DNA of 64,000 nt from Leucosporidium creatinivorum (taxonomy: Eukaryota > Basidiomycota > Microbotryomycetes > Leucosporidiales > Leucosporidiaceae). This document shows, in pieces, positions 23,124 through 35,096 of the stretch. The translations under genes and the position numbers were made by a program. The DNA is taken from NCBI GenBank assembly GCA_001600635.1, contig BCKL01000002.1, positions 1,491,425 through 1,555,424 of the forward strand, in the 5' to 3' direction. The number at the start of each line of letters is the position of its first letter. Positions within the stretch are counted from its first letter, which is position 1. The notes beneath the pieces are model-generated. The model ran no database searches, was not told the origin of the DNA, and saw only the letters and a list, made by a program, of their open reading frames with translations.

Positions 23124-25893
23124 GCGACAGGACCTTCCAACACCCAGCAGCAACGAGTCGAGTTCGCAAGCCCAAGGTGAGTTGGGTGTCGGTTTTCCGC
23201 CTGCTAGAATGACTGGGAAGAGCGGGTCGCGTAGTGGATAAGATTTTGGGAGCTGTAGGATGCTACTGGTGCTGTTTCAAGGACAGCGAGGCAGCTTGTA
23301 GGGAGATAGAGCCGAGGCGCACGGGCCGCTTCGGTGGGAGCTTGGGCGAGGTGCAGCGAGTTGGAGAGGACGGGAACAGATGCGAGGGATCAGTCGTCAA
23401 GATCTGACCGAGGTGTTGAATTGTTCTGTACTGAAGCAGATTCTTCCTCTCTTACTCTTACCACCACCTCCTTTACTTCGACTTCGACTTCAACCTCTGA
23501 ATCTCCTACAACACCTTCCTCTTTCACTCGTAAGCTTTCTTGATCGCAGCTCTTGAGCCGACTTTTGAATTCTGACGCCCCTTCCCTTCCGACCTTTCGT
23601 CGCCTCACCGCCGCCCTTCGCAGCTCTCGATTCATCAACATCTTCTCCTCCTTCTTCTTCTTCCTCCTCCTCCTCGTCGCTCTTGTCCTCGACCGCTTCA
23701 ACCTCGGAAACAGCCGCTCAAGATTCCAGTACACTAGTAGAAACCACCCCGGCATCCTCTTCGACAACGGAGGCTCCTTCAACCACCCCAGCTGCGTCCT
23801 CGTCCGAGGCCAGCTCCACCACACAGAGCTCCACTACGGACGAATCAACTACATCGAGCAGCACATCGGAGAGTATGAGCGCACCTACCTCCACCTCGTC
23901 CAGCCCAGCAGTAGATCCAACGACTACAACAGCAGGCCCTTCGCCGTCGTCGGCGGAAGCGAGCAGCGATCCCGCCTCCTCCCCGACGTCGACCACTCAA
24001 GGTCCGCTCTCAAGTTCTTCTCTATCTGTATCTACATCTAGTCCAACACCGACCAACTCCCCTTCTTCACTTCCCGACGCCGATTCCTCGACTACAGCTC
24101 CCTCGTCGTCCGACTCCCCCACCTCGTCGGCGCCCGGCTCGAGCAGTACCTCGTCGTCAGCGAGCTCTCAATCCACGAGCAGCTCTACCGAGTCGAGTAC
24201 AGCGCCAACCAGCTCCAGCACGACGCTATCACCTAGCTCAAGTAGCTCGACCACCACCGTTCCCGCTTCATCATCCTCTACAACATCGGAGATCTCGAGC
24301 CAGACCAGCACGCCAAGCCTCACCTCTAGCAGTTCAACCTTGAGCCCGTCCGAGGCCTCTACCTCGACTTCGCTGGAGCCTACATCAGCAGAGACGACGA
24401 CGGCAAGTCCAACAACAACAGAGGCGCCGCCTGAGAGCACCACGACCGAACCGCCGAGCAGCTCAACGCCGACCGAGGCGGATCAGCAGACGACCTCGGA
24501 GCTACCGACTACCCAGGTCGACAACAGGTGAGTTGTTGATTCTCTTTAGTTCCTCCGCCCACTCTCTCTCTCTCGCTTCGCTCGGGCGAACGCAAGTCGG
24601 AGCCGTCTCCTGACGCCTTTCCCTTCGCACTTCGGCAGTGCCGCCTCCGAATCGACCGAAACCTCCACAACACTCTACACCCTCACCTCCTCCGGCCAAG
24701 TCGTCGTCGTCACCTCCATCATCACCACCGTTGTCGAACCTACAGGGTCGGCCAACGGCACCTCGGCCAACGGCTCGGGCTCGAAATCCCTCAATGGCAA
24801 CTCGGGATCCTCGTCCTCCTTCTTCTCCAATACGGGAGCTGTAGCCGGAACTTTTGTCGTCGTGGGGTTGGTGGCGGCGGGCATTGCGATTGGGTTGGCC
24901 TTCTTCTTTTTGAGAAGGAAGAAGAAGAGACAGTTGGATGAGGATATCAGGGTCGCTGCTGGTGGTGCGGGGGACGGAGGAGCGGGAGTCAACCGCTTTG
25001 CGGGAGAGATGGACGACGAGGAGAACCCCTTCGAAGGAGGAGGATCGGAAGGACACTCGAATGGCTATCACCCGCCGACCATGTCCTCCTACGGCACCGT
25101 CCCTCTCACAGCAGCAGCAGCAGCCTACGCTACCAGCAACTCTCGCCCTTCCTTCGACCACCGTCGGTCCCTCTCTGGCGCGGGGTTCGAACCCACCCAC
25201 TCGCCTTCCCAATCGCTCGGCTCGTACGGCGCGGCAGGAGGAATCGGACCTGCCGCCTACGCTGGCTACCAGGCGTACGGACCTAGTAATGGTGCAGCGT
25301 ATCCTAGAGCCGAGTTTGGAGGGCCGGGACCGAGGAGTCAGGAGGGAGCGTTGTACCCTGATTGGGCCGAGTATGTTGAGAATGAGACGCCGAGGAGAAG
25401 CTCGGGCAGCGGTGAGGGTGGGAATGGAAGTGGTAGTGCTGAGGGAATGGGTGAGTCTCGTTTCTCCTTCTCGCCTCCTCTCGGTGTCGAGACGCATCGA
25501 GCTGAGCTGACCCTCGTCGCGCCCTCCCTCCCTCTCGCCTCACAGTCGGATCCGCCAACTCACACACCTACGCCAACCAGCCCTCCCCAACAGGCTACAC
25601 CCGCGAATCTGACTCCTCCTACTACCCTACCGCCCACCCTTCTCCGTCTGGCTCGGGATCCCAACCGCTCCCCCTTCCCGGATCGACGACGCCGGATGAG
25701 AGGCTGGATCCGAATATGGGCATGATGGGAGGGCAGGAGAATGGTAGCTCGGCGAGCTTGGGGGATGATGTCGATTACTCGAGGAGGAGGGTGCTGAGGT
25801 GAGTACTCGAGGCGCTTCGGAGCTCGGCGATGGCTGCTGACCGTCGCTTCTTCCCTCGCCCGCAGAGTCGCCAACCCCGGGAATGACGAGTGA
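23124..25893 (+). CDS. Mucin-like Ser/Thr-rich single-pass membrane protein, start unresolved
   Basis: Exons that join in frame: (at or before 23124)-23176, 23440-23529, 23624-24527, 24639-25450, 25546-25798 and 25866-25893. The first part is about 330 residues of Ser, Thr, Ala and Pro, expected to be heavily O-glycosylated. Then comes a beta-rich LYTLTSSGQVVVVTS segment, a membrane helix (VAGTFVVVGLVAAGIAIGLA, plus FFF) with a RRKKKR stop-transfer, and a cytoplasmic tail of about 280 residues with NPFEGG and many Tyr/Gly/Ser. This is the topology of fungal wall sensors and signalling mucins (Msb2, Hkr1, Mid2 types), but no named domain is seen. I could not find a start codon with a signal peptide, so the 5' boundary is provisional. 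It lies directly downstream of the OPY2-like gene on the same strand. Confidence 0.7.
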
Positions 25894-26612
25894 TCGTGCT
25901 TCCTCTCCACCATTGTACAACTCACCTGCTTTCACCATGTATCTTCCACCTCCTTCGCAGCGAATAGACTCCCTCCCTCCCCTTCCCTCGCCCCGGCTCG
26001 TCTTGGCTCATACACTCTCGCCTCGCGTTTCTTCTCTTCTCATCAGTACATAGGTTCCCCCTCGCTTCTTCAATCGGTACCCCCCATCTGTGCATAGTCT
26101 TCCTCTCTTCTCTCTCATCTGTGACCCCCCTTCTCAAAAAGAGCCGCCTTCGCCGCCGAGCTGGCGCTCTACGACCCCCGCTCCACCCACTTTACGATAC
26201 GATACGCGCTTGGACAGAGGATGATGCTTAATATTGATTGCTCGCTGGAGCATGCTCTCACATTCGATTCGGGGAGCAGTCGGAGCGAGCGAGCGGTCTT
26301 CGAGCGAGGCGAGGGATAGGATGGTTGAGAGCGGAAGAACGTCGGTGCCGACTCAGAGGGCGCGAGCGAGCGAACTCAACGACGGTCGAGGCGTCGAATC
26401 CTTGTCTATAGGGTTCGCGGCGAGTGACCATGAAGGCTCGCTCCAGCAGATCGTCTCGGTGAGAAAGTGGGACGGCTAAGCTCTTCTATTGTTCGGTAGT
26501 TCTACTAAGGTGTTTGATTTTGAGCTAATTAGGAAGGGAGATCACAGAGAGGGGAGAGTAGAGTGGAAGTGTCTGAAAGGCGAAAAGGGGAGGGGGAGAG
26601 AGCCGAGCGAGA
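25894..26612. other. Convergent intergenic spacer, with the outer end of the left inverted-repeat arm
   Basis: 3' spacer between the mucin-like and PDR genes. Bases from about 26478 onward belong to the inverted repeat that recurs near 36 kb. No gene, RNA or other repeat seen. Confidence 0.6.
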
Positions 26613-27482
26613 TCAAGCCTTGCTCTTCTTCGTCTTCTTGAAGCTGAGCTTGCTCCAGTCGAAGATCGAGTACTGTTGTGTGAGAAGCAAGCAGAGGGAG
26701 GGTCAGTACAAGGCGACGGAACGAGAGAGACGAGCTCGGCGAAGGGTCAAGGACTGACCAAGTAGGTGCAAGCGAAGACGGCGAACACGTTGAAGAGGAT
26801 GTACGCGCACATGAGCCCTACGTCGCGCCAGCGGTTGCTGAAGGACATGCCGAGCGCGCCGAGGAACTGGTCGCCGTTGGCGTACTATTCGAGAGGGAAT
26901 GCCGAGAAGGGTCAGCGCCGAGAACCGACAGCCGAGGTCACAGAGAACGGAGCGCCGTACAGTACAATATCCACAGTCTCCATTGTCGAGTACTTGAGCG
27001 TATCCAGCAACCGACGAGGTGTAGGCGCTGAGGAACTCGACACACTGCTGGCCGGCGGGAGGGACGACGATTTGGAATTCGTTCATGCCGCAAGTGACGC
27101 TGGTTCCTCCCATGGCGTTGACGAGGAGTCCCTCAATGAGGTACCTGTGCGGTGAAAGGGGAGATGGGAGCGTGTTAGCGAGCAGAACGAAGCTTCGGCG
27201 ATCGTTCGGCGACCCGTTGCGAGGCAAAGGACCCCCAGAGGTCGCTCTGGAGGTGTATTGACTTACGTGAAGGGAGCTGTAAAGGGTTTTCGAATGTACA
27301 GGGAGGAGTGAAAGAGTGGTAGTCAGTAGCTATCCTTCACTGTGCTCGGCTTGATCTGCCGGTCCCTCTGCTTCCGCCGAGTCGGGGCAGGAAGGAGCGA
27401 AGACATGAAACGACTGCTCACTGAGGTGGTACATCCAGCTCGACCAGAAGTGCGGGAGCTGCGAGACCGGTTGCACCACGCC
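26478..27482. repeat. Left arm of a 1-kb inverted repeat made of the PDR gene 3' end
   Basis: The reverse complement of this segment matches 35097-36094. The match runs from the middle of exon 23 through exons 24-27 and about 130 bases beyond the stop. The inner 600-700 bases, introns included, are almost identical; both outer ends have small indels and substitutions. About 7.6 kb lies between the arms. Confidence 0.95.
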
Positions 27483-30400
27483 GTTGAAGATGATGACGAA
27501 ACTGAAGAAGGTCGAGAAGAGCTGCGCGAGGGAGGAAAGTCAGCGCCTGTTCTGCTCTACTGGGGAGCAAAATATCTGTAGTCGCTTACGCGACTACACG
27601 GATGCTGCTACAGATGATCATGGCAGTCAAACTTACAATCGAAGCCGCCATGGCATTGGGCGAGAAAGCCGAAACGAATTGGGCGAAGGTGGCAAAGTAA
27701 AGCTCGAAGAGCATGTACATCAGGTAGGCGTATCCGGCGCGGTTGGTTTCTGTGGTACACGGGCACGAGAAGAGCAGGTCAGCCCGATGCTCCCAGCTAG
27801 CGTCCCGCTCACGATCCCGCCGATTTATCGCCGAGCTCGATTGAGCGAGGGCTGTTACTTACCCGAGGGGAATCCGACGGTCCAGTACCAGCAGAAGAAG
27901 AACAAGGTGCCCGCGACGATGTTGAAGGGCATCTCGACGAGAATGTTGGAGATCTACGAGATGAGAAGCCGAGAGGATAGGTCAGCTTCGGCGACGGACA
28001 TAGTAGCTCCCAAAGCTCGACTCACCACCATGATGGGCCAGTTGTACATCCTCGAAGGCCTCTCGCGAGCGTCCCAGAGCGTGCGGATCGAGATGTACTT
28101 GGGCTGCAGTTGCTGAGAAAGGGGAGCGCAGAGAACGACGCTGCGAAGGAGAAAGCCAGGTCAGCGACGCGCGAGCGACGAGAAGCCGAAAACAGCACTC
28201 ACGCCATGAAGACGGCGAAGAGCTTGTTTTGGGTACCGGCGACATTGCCAGGCGAGTCCCAGAACGAAAAGCCGATGAAGAGTCCGGCGACAATGTTGAG
28301 ACCGATCTTGGCCATGACGTCTGCAGGGAAGAGCAGGTCAGTTCAGTAGACTCAAGGGAGGATACGAGGCGAGTTCGACGTACAAGTGGGATCGCGCCAG
28401 TAGTTTTGGAAGATGCGGGTTGTAACAACCCAGAACTGAGTGTACGAGTGAGCGGCGTAGCCACGTCCAGAGTCGGCCGAAGCGTCGGCAGCGGATTCAC
28501 GGCCGACGTATTGCTGGTGATAGTCGTCAATCTGGCTCTGCGTAGCCTTGAACTCGTCCGAAGACTTCCAAAGTCCGTGCCAGTCTTCCTCTGCAGCGAA
28601 AAGAAGGGTCAGTGAGATGTAGGGTAGAATAGAATAGACCCAGGACGCACTAGCGGTAGCTCCAGCTCCAGCGCCGATGACGTCCAGGATGTACTCGGCG
28701 GGGTTGTCCTTGGGACCGCACTGAAGCTCCGAACGAGCGCCGAAGTACTTGATGAGCGTCTCCGAGTTGTGGCCGATATCTCCAAAGTACGTTGTCTGCC
28801 CACTACCAGTCATCAAGCCCTAGTCAGCCTCTAGTCCAGGCGAGAGAAGCTGGGCTCGGCGACGGCGACTCACCCCTTCTTGAGGAGAAGAAGACGATCA
28901 AAGACCTGGAAGAGCTCAGAGCTCGGCTGATGAATGGTAGCGAGAATGGCCTGTCCGTGGTCGGCGAGCTTCCTGAGAAGCTGCATGATGGACCAGGAGG
29001 ATTGCGAGTCGAGTCCTGAGGACTGCGAGAGAGCGCCGAGGGGTCAGCTGCGGAGTCCTCATCACCAGGACTAGGAAGAGAAGCGTCCAAAGATATACAA
29101 CTCACAGGCTCGTCGAGGAAGATGAGGAGAGCAGGCTTGGCGGCTAGCTCGACGGCGATGGTCAAGCGCTTGCGCTGCTCGACGTTAAGTCCCATACCGA
29201 CCTCTCCGACGATGGCCTCGGCGTAGGCGTCCATCTCGAGAAGAGTAATGATCTCCTCGACGTACTCGAGCTTCTCGGCATCGGGGACGGAAGCGGGCTG
29301 GCGAAGACGAGCCGAGAAGATGAGAGCCTCGCGGACGGTGGCAGTGGCGAGATGAGTGTCTTGCTGTTGGCCTGTGGGGTGTGAAGACGATGGTCAGCTA
29401 ATGTCAACAAACTGAAGAGTGCTGGAAGACTCACAGTAACCGGTTTGACGTTGAAAGGAGACGGGAAGGGGCTTGCCGTTGACGAGCATGTCGCCCGAGA
29501 CGACTCCGGTGCTGACGCGCTGGGCGAGGACGTTGAGAAGGGTAGTCTTGCCTGCGCCCGACTCTCCCATCAAGCAAGTCATCTTGCCGGGAGCGACGTA
29601 TCCTGAGACATTGTCGAGAAGGCGACGAGTCTCGCCCTTGATCTGCACATCGTAGCAGACGTCGCGCCAGGTGAAGATGTCCGAGGCGGCCTCGAGAGTC
29701 TTGGCCGCGGCCTCCTTCTCGGCCTCTGCGGCTCCTCCCTCGATGCGAGCCGGCGCGACCTGTCCCTTCTCCTCGTCGCCAGCGCCGCCGGCGATGACCT
29801 TCTGGAGCTCCTTGGGGGCGGCGCCTCGCTTAAAGATCATGACTCCGCCGGTAGCCGACTCGTCGCGCTGAACCTCGGTGGTAGCGAGGTTGACTCCAAG
29901 GAAGAAGAAGAGGTAACCGAAGCTGTGGAGTGTGTGCGTCAGCAATGGGCAACGCCGAGAGCCGAGACGTGGGTGAAAGAGCACGCACATGATGCCGAGG
30001 TTGCGCCAAGCGTTCTTCCAGGTGTATCCGAAGGTAGCCTGCAGGTAGTCGGCTCCAACGACGATGCGAGATCCCGTCTGAGCTCCCTGGACCGAGCAGA
30101 CTTGGTTGGCGATGTCGATGCCGGGGTAGGCTGGTCCACTGGGAACGAGCGAGGCGCAGGGGACGTTCAATGTGCGGACTGCAGGAGTAAGAGGAAAGTC
30201 AGCTCGTGGTGTAGGTCGGCATGGCATCGCAACTTACACTCATTTGCGATGAGCGACTCGAATCCGAACGAGACCGGCTGAGCGTAACTGAGCCAGCGGA
30301 ACCAGACCTTCATAGAGGGGCGAGGAATCGAGTAACCGACGTAGATGGCGATGATCAAGACGAGGATTCCGGCCGCGAGGGTAGCGTTGGGCTCGTGGCG

Positions 30401-33181
30401 GTTGGCCGAGGCGATTGAGCGGAAGATGGCGAGCATGGCGAGGTTGCTGACGTAGGTGAAAAGGACGAAGACGAAGAACTGGCTCGCCGAGACCTGGAAA
30501 GTAGCAAGTCGTCAGCAATCGACTCAGAGTGCAACTCGGCGAAGGCTCAGCAGCGCTCGGCGCTCGCTTCAGACTCACTTGCAAACCCGTCATAAAGTAC
30601 AGGATGAGGTCGAAGAAGAAGACGGTGATGAGCTATTGAAGTTAGTGGTCAGCACAGCGCGGCGAGAGATTCGGAGAGAGCCCCAAGACACTCACCTTGA
30701 ACGGGGCGTCGACAATGTTGAGCGCGAGGATGTCGGCCGAAGGGCGGAGCATAGCATACTGGCGATGCCTCACAACGATGGGACGCTGAGAGTACGAGTT
30801 GGTGATCTCGGCCATTCCGGTGAACGAGTTGTAGAGGATGGCGAAGAAGATGACTCCTCCGCGACTGAAGAAGCCCGAGGTGTCCTTCGGCATCTGGAAG
30901 TAGACGGAGCCTGTGGTACGAAAGGAAGCTGGTAAGCTTACTGAGTGAAGGTTAGTCGTTCTCTGCGAGGCTCACCGATAATTAATGCCTGAAAAATGGC
31001 GGCAATAGTTGTAATTGCGAGGGTAGGGATCTCTCCCATTTGCATCTGGAACCGACGCTTCATTGCGAGGCGGACTTGCATGCTGTGTATATGAATAGGA
31101 GAGGAAAAGAATCAGCGCCGAACTCGGGAAACGAGGTCGAGGGTGGCAGCCGAGCTCGGGAAACGAGCTCGAATGTATCAGCCAACTCGAAAAACGAGGT
31201 TGAGAGTGACTTACGGGTAGGAGATGACAAACTTGCTGTCCTTGGACAAGTGCTTGGCCTTCTCCGCCTTTGCCGACTGGCGGAAGTGCTCCAACTGGTC
31301 GGACGAGTCGGACGCGCCGGCGATGGCTTTGGCGGCCTCCTCGGCGTTCATCCTACCGAGCTCGCTGTTCCTCCAGTACAGGGCAAACTCGTCGGCGGTC
31401 TTGGGAACACGGCCCTCGTATCCCTCGCGCACGAATCGTCCCTTCGGGTCGGTCACGGCGACACAGAAGTCGGCGCTCGTCTGGCGGAGCTGGGGCCTGT
31501 AGGGTGTAGAGTCAGCGCTCGAGACTCGGAAGATGTACGCCGCAAGAGCGAAGGGCGTCGAGGGAGATCACGAAGCTCGAAGCTCAGAGCTTGACGCCCG
31601 AAAGACGCCCCGAACTCGGTGATGACCCAGCAACCGTCGAGGCTCGTCCAGAGAAAACGGGAAGGCAGCTCACTTGTAGCCCATTTCGTAGAAGTAGTTG
31701 ACGGCCTGGTTCATCGGTCCGTAGTAGACCATGCGACCGTCGTAGATGACACAAATCTTGTCGAAGAGGGTGAAGATGTTCTCGCCGCACTGGTAGATGG
31801 AGAGGATGGTCGAGAGCGAGGCGACGTCGGTTCCGATCCTAGTGAAGTGAAGGTGAGCGCTATTGGTTAACGTAGCTCGGTATTGAAAACGAACCTGAGC
31901 GCGCGAGCGTATTCGAGGGCGGTTGAGGCGTCGAGTCCACGAGTAGAGTTGTCGTGACAAGCGAGCTTGGCTCCAGCAGACATCATCTCGGCGATAGATA
32001 CTCGCTTGCGTTCTCTGCAGGGGGGTACAGCAGGTCAGTGAGGTGAAAGAGGAGTGGCAAGAGCAACGCCGAGCTCACCCTCCAGAGACACCGCGAACGA
32101 TGTCGTTGCCGACCTTGGTGTTGAGGGTGTGGCGCAGACCGAAGAGAGTAACGAGGACGTCGCGAGTCTCGGCGATGGCCTCCTCGCGCGTGCCGACACG
32201 AGCGCCGGCAGCGGGAGTACGAGTGGCAGCGGCGAAGGTCAAAGTCTCGCCGACGGTCAAGTGAGGGAGATGGTGGTCGTCCTGTAGGGCGTGAGAAAGG
32301 TCAGTGATGAGACTCTGAGCAAGATAGAAGAGCGCAACTCACCTCGGGAAGGTAGGCAATGTCACCGGTGTGGTGCTTCGCCATCTCTTCGGGCGTCGCT
32401 CCATCGTAAGACCTCGTACCCTCGACGCCCTTGAAGGCCTCGGTGTTGTTGGAGAGAACTTTGAGCAAGGTACTGCAACCGCTTCCGGGACTGAGAAGGG
32501 CGAAAGGTAGATCTTCATCAGCTTGCCGATCGCCGAGCTTTTTCGTCATGCCCCTTTGAGCCGACTCACCGACCGAGGACGAGCAGCATCTCCTTGGGCT
32601 TGACGGTACCTTCAAAGTCGACGAGAATATTCTTGCGAGTAGGATGACGAGCCGCCTTGATGGCAGCGGGGATGCGAGTAATCCCAGTCGCCATGTCACC
32701 CACCGTGGCTCCGAAAGCGAGCCCCGAGCCATCACCAGTGACCTGCAGGAGCGGCCGGGAAACGTTGGTCAGCTCAGATATAACTTTCCGAAGCTACAGA
32801 AACTCACCTTGAGGTCCTTGAAGGCCACGCCAAGTTCACGGCGGAGCACTCCCTCTCGCTCGCCCTTCCGTAAGACGTGCCGAAGGTGCTTCTCGTAGTC
32901 GAAATCCTCGGCCGTGGGATCCTGTAATGTATTGGTTAGCTGCTGTACAGTGCACTGAGACTGCTGGGACTCACCTGGGTGTAGGTAGAGAATGCCGAGG
33001 CGCGAGATTGCGTTCGCGAAAGGCGCCTCGACAGCTCATCGTGCCCCTCGTTGTCGAAGTGCTTCAAGCTGACGTGCTCGGTCTCGATGGGCTTCGAGGT
33101 GTTGGGGTTTGAGGTTAACTCGGCAGCGGGCGCGCGAGTCTCCTCGCTCGAGGCGGAGCTGCTGGTGGCAGGTCCAGCCAT
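26613..33181 (-). CDS. Full-size PDR-type (ABCG) multidrug ABC transporter, 27 exons
   Basis: Exons: 33181-32975, 32921-32808, 32742-32570, 32490-32343, 32281-32079, 32014-31895, 31838-31674, 31496-31215, 31082-30976, 30910-30696, 30632-30579, 30493-30238, 30178-29989, 29922-29435, 29371-29106, 29022-28874, 28802-28651, 28590-28384, 28320-28203, 28140-28026, 27953-27863, 27749-27637, 27521-27422, 27276-27267 (10 bases), 27144-26961, 26884-26759, 26672-26613; total 1470 aa. Order is NBD1-TMD1-NBD2-TMD2. NBD1 has the family's Cys-type Walker A ([12 protein letters not shown], ~164) and [13 protein letters not shown]; its D-loop region reads [11 protein letters not shown] where PDR proteins usually have CWDN. 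NBD2 has canonical GESGAGKTT (~864) and FLDEPSSGLDSQ, with the PDR-type [11 protein letters not shown]. It exports drugs or lipids at the plasma membrane. The last exons lie inside a 1-kb inverted repeat. Confidence 0.96.
31112..31210. repeat. Three-unit minisatellite inside intron 8 of the PDR gene
   Basis: Units start near 31112, 31147 and 31179 and share the core CTCGGGAAACGAG (third copy CTCGAAAAACGAG). Each is preceded by CAGC-CCGA, i.e. a GGCTG(A) branch-like word on the gene strand. The intron is about 130 bases, longer than its neighbours. Confidence 0.8.
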
Positions 33182-33704
33182 CTTGGTGTGTTGTGAGCTT
33201 GCGAAGGGTCGAAGGTGAACCTCTTCTTTGAGCAGGCGGCTGAGTGGGTGCTGAAAGCGTGCGAGCTGAGAGCTGTGCAAATGTGGTGGGAAGCAAACAC
33301 AGCAAAGGCCGAACTTCAGCTTCAAGGGCTTCGGATTTCCCCCTGCCCCCCTTGGCTCTCTCTCGGGGAGGCTTCGCCGACAGGCACGCCGTTCATGTCA
33401 GAGAAATCGCTCGGCATGCTGACGTTAGACCAGCCGCGAGTGTTCCGAACGCGACTGGTATCGGGGAGCGCGTTCCGATACGCGTGAAAACCAGCTTCGC
33501 AAGTGCTCGGCGCCGATTTCTCGGAGGTCAGCAGCCAAGTCCCTCCGCTGGGCTTCCCTCTCTGCAGCAAGGTCGCCAGTGCTGAAGGAGTCAAGGTCGG
33601 ACCATTCACAGCATGAGAGTCTGTCGTCGGAGAAGCGACGAACGATGCGATGAATGGGCAGCGCCGAGCTGCAGGAGCTGTGACAACCTCCTCTATTGTA
33701 CCCC
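33182..33704. promoter_or_regulatory. Promoter region of the PDR transporter
   Basis: 523 bases upstream of the PDR start and downstream of the J-protein stop (same strand). I saw no copy of the yeast pleiotropic-drug-response element or other known site. Open frames here lack family support. Confidence 0.5.
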
Positions 33705-34695
33705 TCAGGCTCTACTTTTAGTCTTATTCTTATCCTGGTCCCCTCCCACCATCATCCCAGCAAGCACCAGCGCGCCCAAGAAGACGAAAATGACCTGCAG
33801 AAAGCACGAAGTGAGCTCCCCGACCAAACGCAGCGAACGCCGAGCCTGAGAAGATGGCCTCATCGGGACTCACCTGCGCGCTTCGCACCGTCGACGAGTC
33901 ATTGATCAACCGACTCTCCTCTTCTGCCTTGGCTCCAAAGATCGCTGCACCCTTGTTGGAAAGGTTGCTGTGACCGTGTCGGTGCTGAGCCGCCGCTCGC
34001 GACCGAGCCATCGCATCTCGGTTGGCGAAAGTACGGAAGTGGTCGTCCGCCGACCGCCCTTGGTTTGCCTCCTTCCTCTGTGCGAATGGATCCGCTCGGT
34101 GGATGGGCTGAGGTCCTGAGCGCCGAGCAGGATGCTGCCAGGCGTAGTTGGCTCGCTGCCGCCGAGCGTCGTTCTCGCCATTACTCCAGGCCGCTCCTGC
34201 ACCTCCTGTGTAGCGAGATCCTGGCGAATTCTCGGGACCAGCATGCGTGTACCGTGGTCGCCGGCCGTGATGGTCGCCCGAGACGGCGTCGTAGTGTCGC
34301 CTCCGCTTGTCGTCCGAGAGGGTCGCGTAGGATTCTGAGATGGACTGGAAGCGAGCAGTGCGCGTCTCCTGCGTATCTGTTGATGATGTAGACGGCGCGT
34401 CGGGGTGGTAGGTCCTAGAGAGCTGCAGCGCGACGAGTAAAGGTCAGCTCACCCTTCGAGCAGCAGCAGCTCGGTTCTTGCACTCTCTTACCTCGTAAAA
34501 CTTCTCCTTGATCTCCTTCTTGGATGCACTCTTTCCTACTCCCAGCACAGCGTAGTGATCCTGCTCTGCAGCCTGGCGAAACCCGCTCGTGGTGAAATGA
34601 CGAGGTCGTGCGTTGAGAATCGAGGTGTGCGGCGGCGGTCGAGGTGGAAGAGCAGCAGCAGGACGCTTGCAAGTGAATAATGAAGGTGCTCGCAT
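33705..34695 (-). CDS. J-domain (DnaJ-like) protein with C-terminal membrane anchor, probably mitochondrial
   Basis: Exons 34695-34492, 34422-33874 and 33794-33705 give 280 aa. The first 45 residues are Arg/Ala/Pro-rich without acids, as in mitochondrial presequences. The J domain follows: DHYAVLGVGKSASKKEIKE, then YHPDAP with the essential HPD, then SESYATLSDDKRRRHYD. A long Arg/His/Gly-rich middle has no Cys-rich zinc finger, so it is not a type I protein. One hydrophobic helix (VIFVFLGALVLAGMMVG) ends the chain, before a short basic tail. J proteins stimulate Hsp70 ATPase; the anchor suggests a tethered role like yeast Jid1-type proteins, which is inference. The gene lies between the two inverted-repeat arms. 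Confidence 0.85.
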
Positions 34696-35096
34696 GCTGA
34701 GCCGAGCTGTCGAGAGGTGGAAGGCGAAGCGAGCGAGGGGGCAGAGGGAGAACACCCAAGATGCAACTCGAGAGGAAGTGAAGCAGGAGAGGGAGGGAGA
34801 GGGGGCTCTGGCAAGGTGGTCGAACAGCTGCAAAGGTTTTGAGCTGCTGTACAGATTTATCTCGGGTTAAGCCGGTGTGCTGCAGGAGCCGCATCAGCAC
34901 CGAGAGCATCGCCGAGCAGGTCGCGATCGCATTTCGGGCTTCTGATTGAGCCGGTCTTCGCTAGTCGCCTAAACCTCCTGATGCAAGCAACATCGCTCAA
35001 CGGCAGTAAGTTTCGTACATGTGACTCCTGCGGTCGCGTTGTGAAGCGTAGAAGGGCGAAGCGAAGAGCTTCGGCGCCGCGGCCGACTGGCGACTG
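34696..35096. promoter_or_regulatory. Upstream region of the J-protein gene up to the right repeat arm
   Basis: 401 bases. A purine-rich leader lies next to the J-protein start, then unremarkable sequence until homology with the PDR exon 23 begins at 35097. No gene or known site recognised. Confidence 0.5.

Noticed and set aside
22751-23212. 153-codon plus-strand frame before the mucin-like gene, with a hydrophobic stretch
   Set aside because: It is in a different frame from the mucin-like exon, has no signal peptide at its start and no family support; kept only as a note on the unresolved 5' end.
24502-25497. 331-codon minus-strand frame opposite the mucin-like gene
   Set aside because: Low-complexity Arg/Gly-rich antisense of Ser/Thr-rich coding sequence; the plus strand has the membrane helix and correct splice phases.
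26703-27227. Frame starting upstream of PDR exon 25 and its twin at 35345-36079 as separate genes
   Set aside because: Both are exon 25-26 read through introns; the twin arises from the inverted duplication, not from a second gene.
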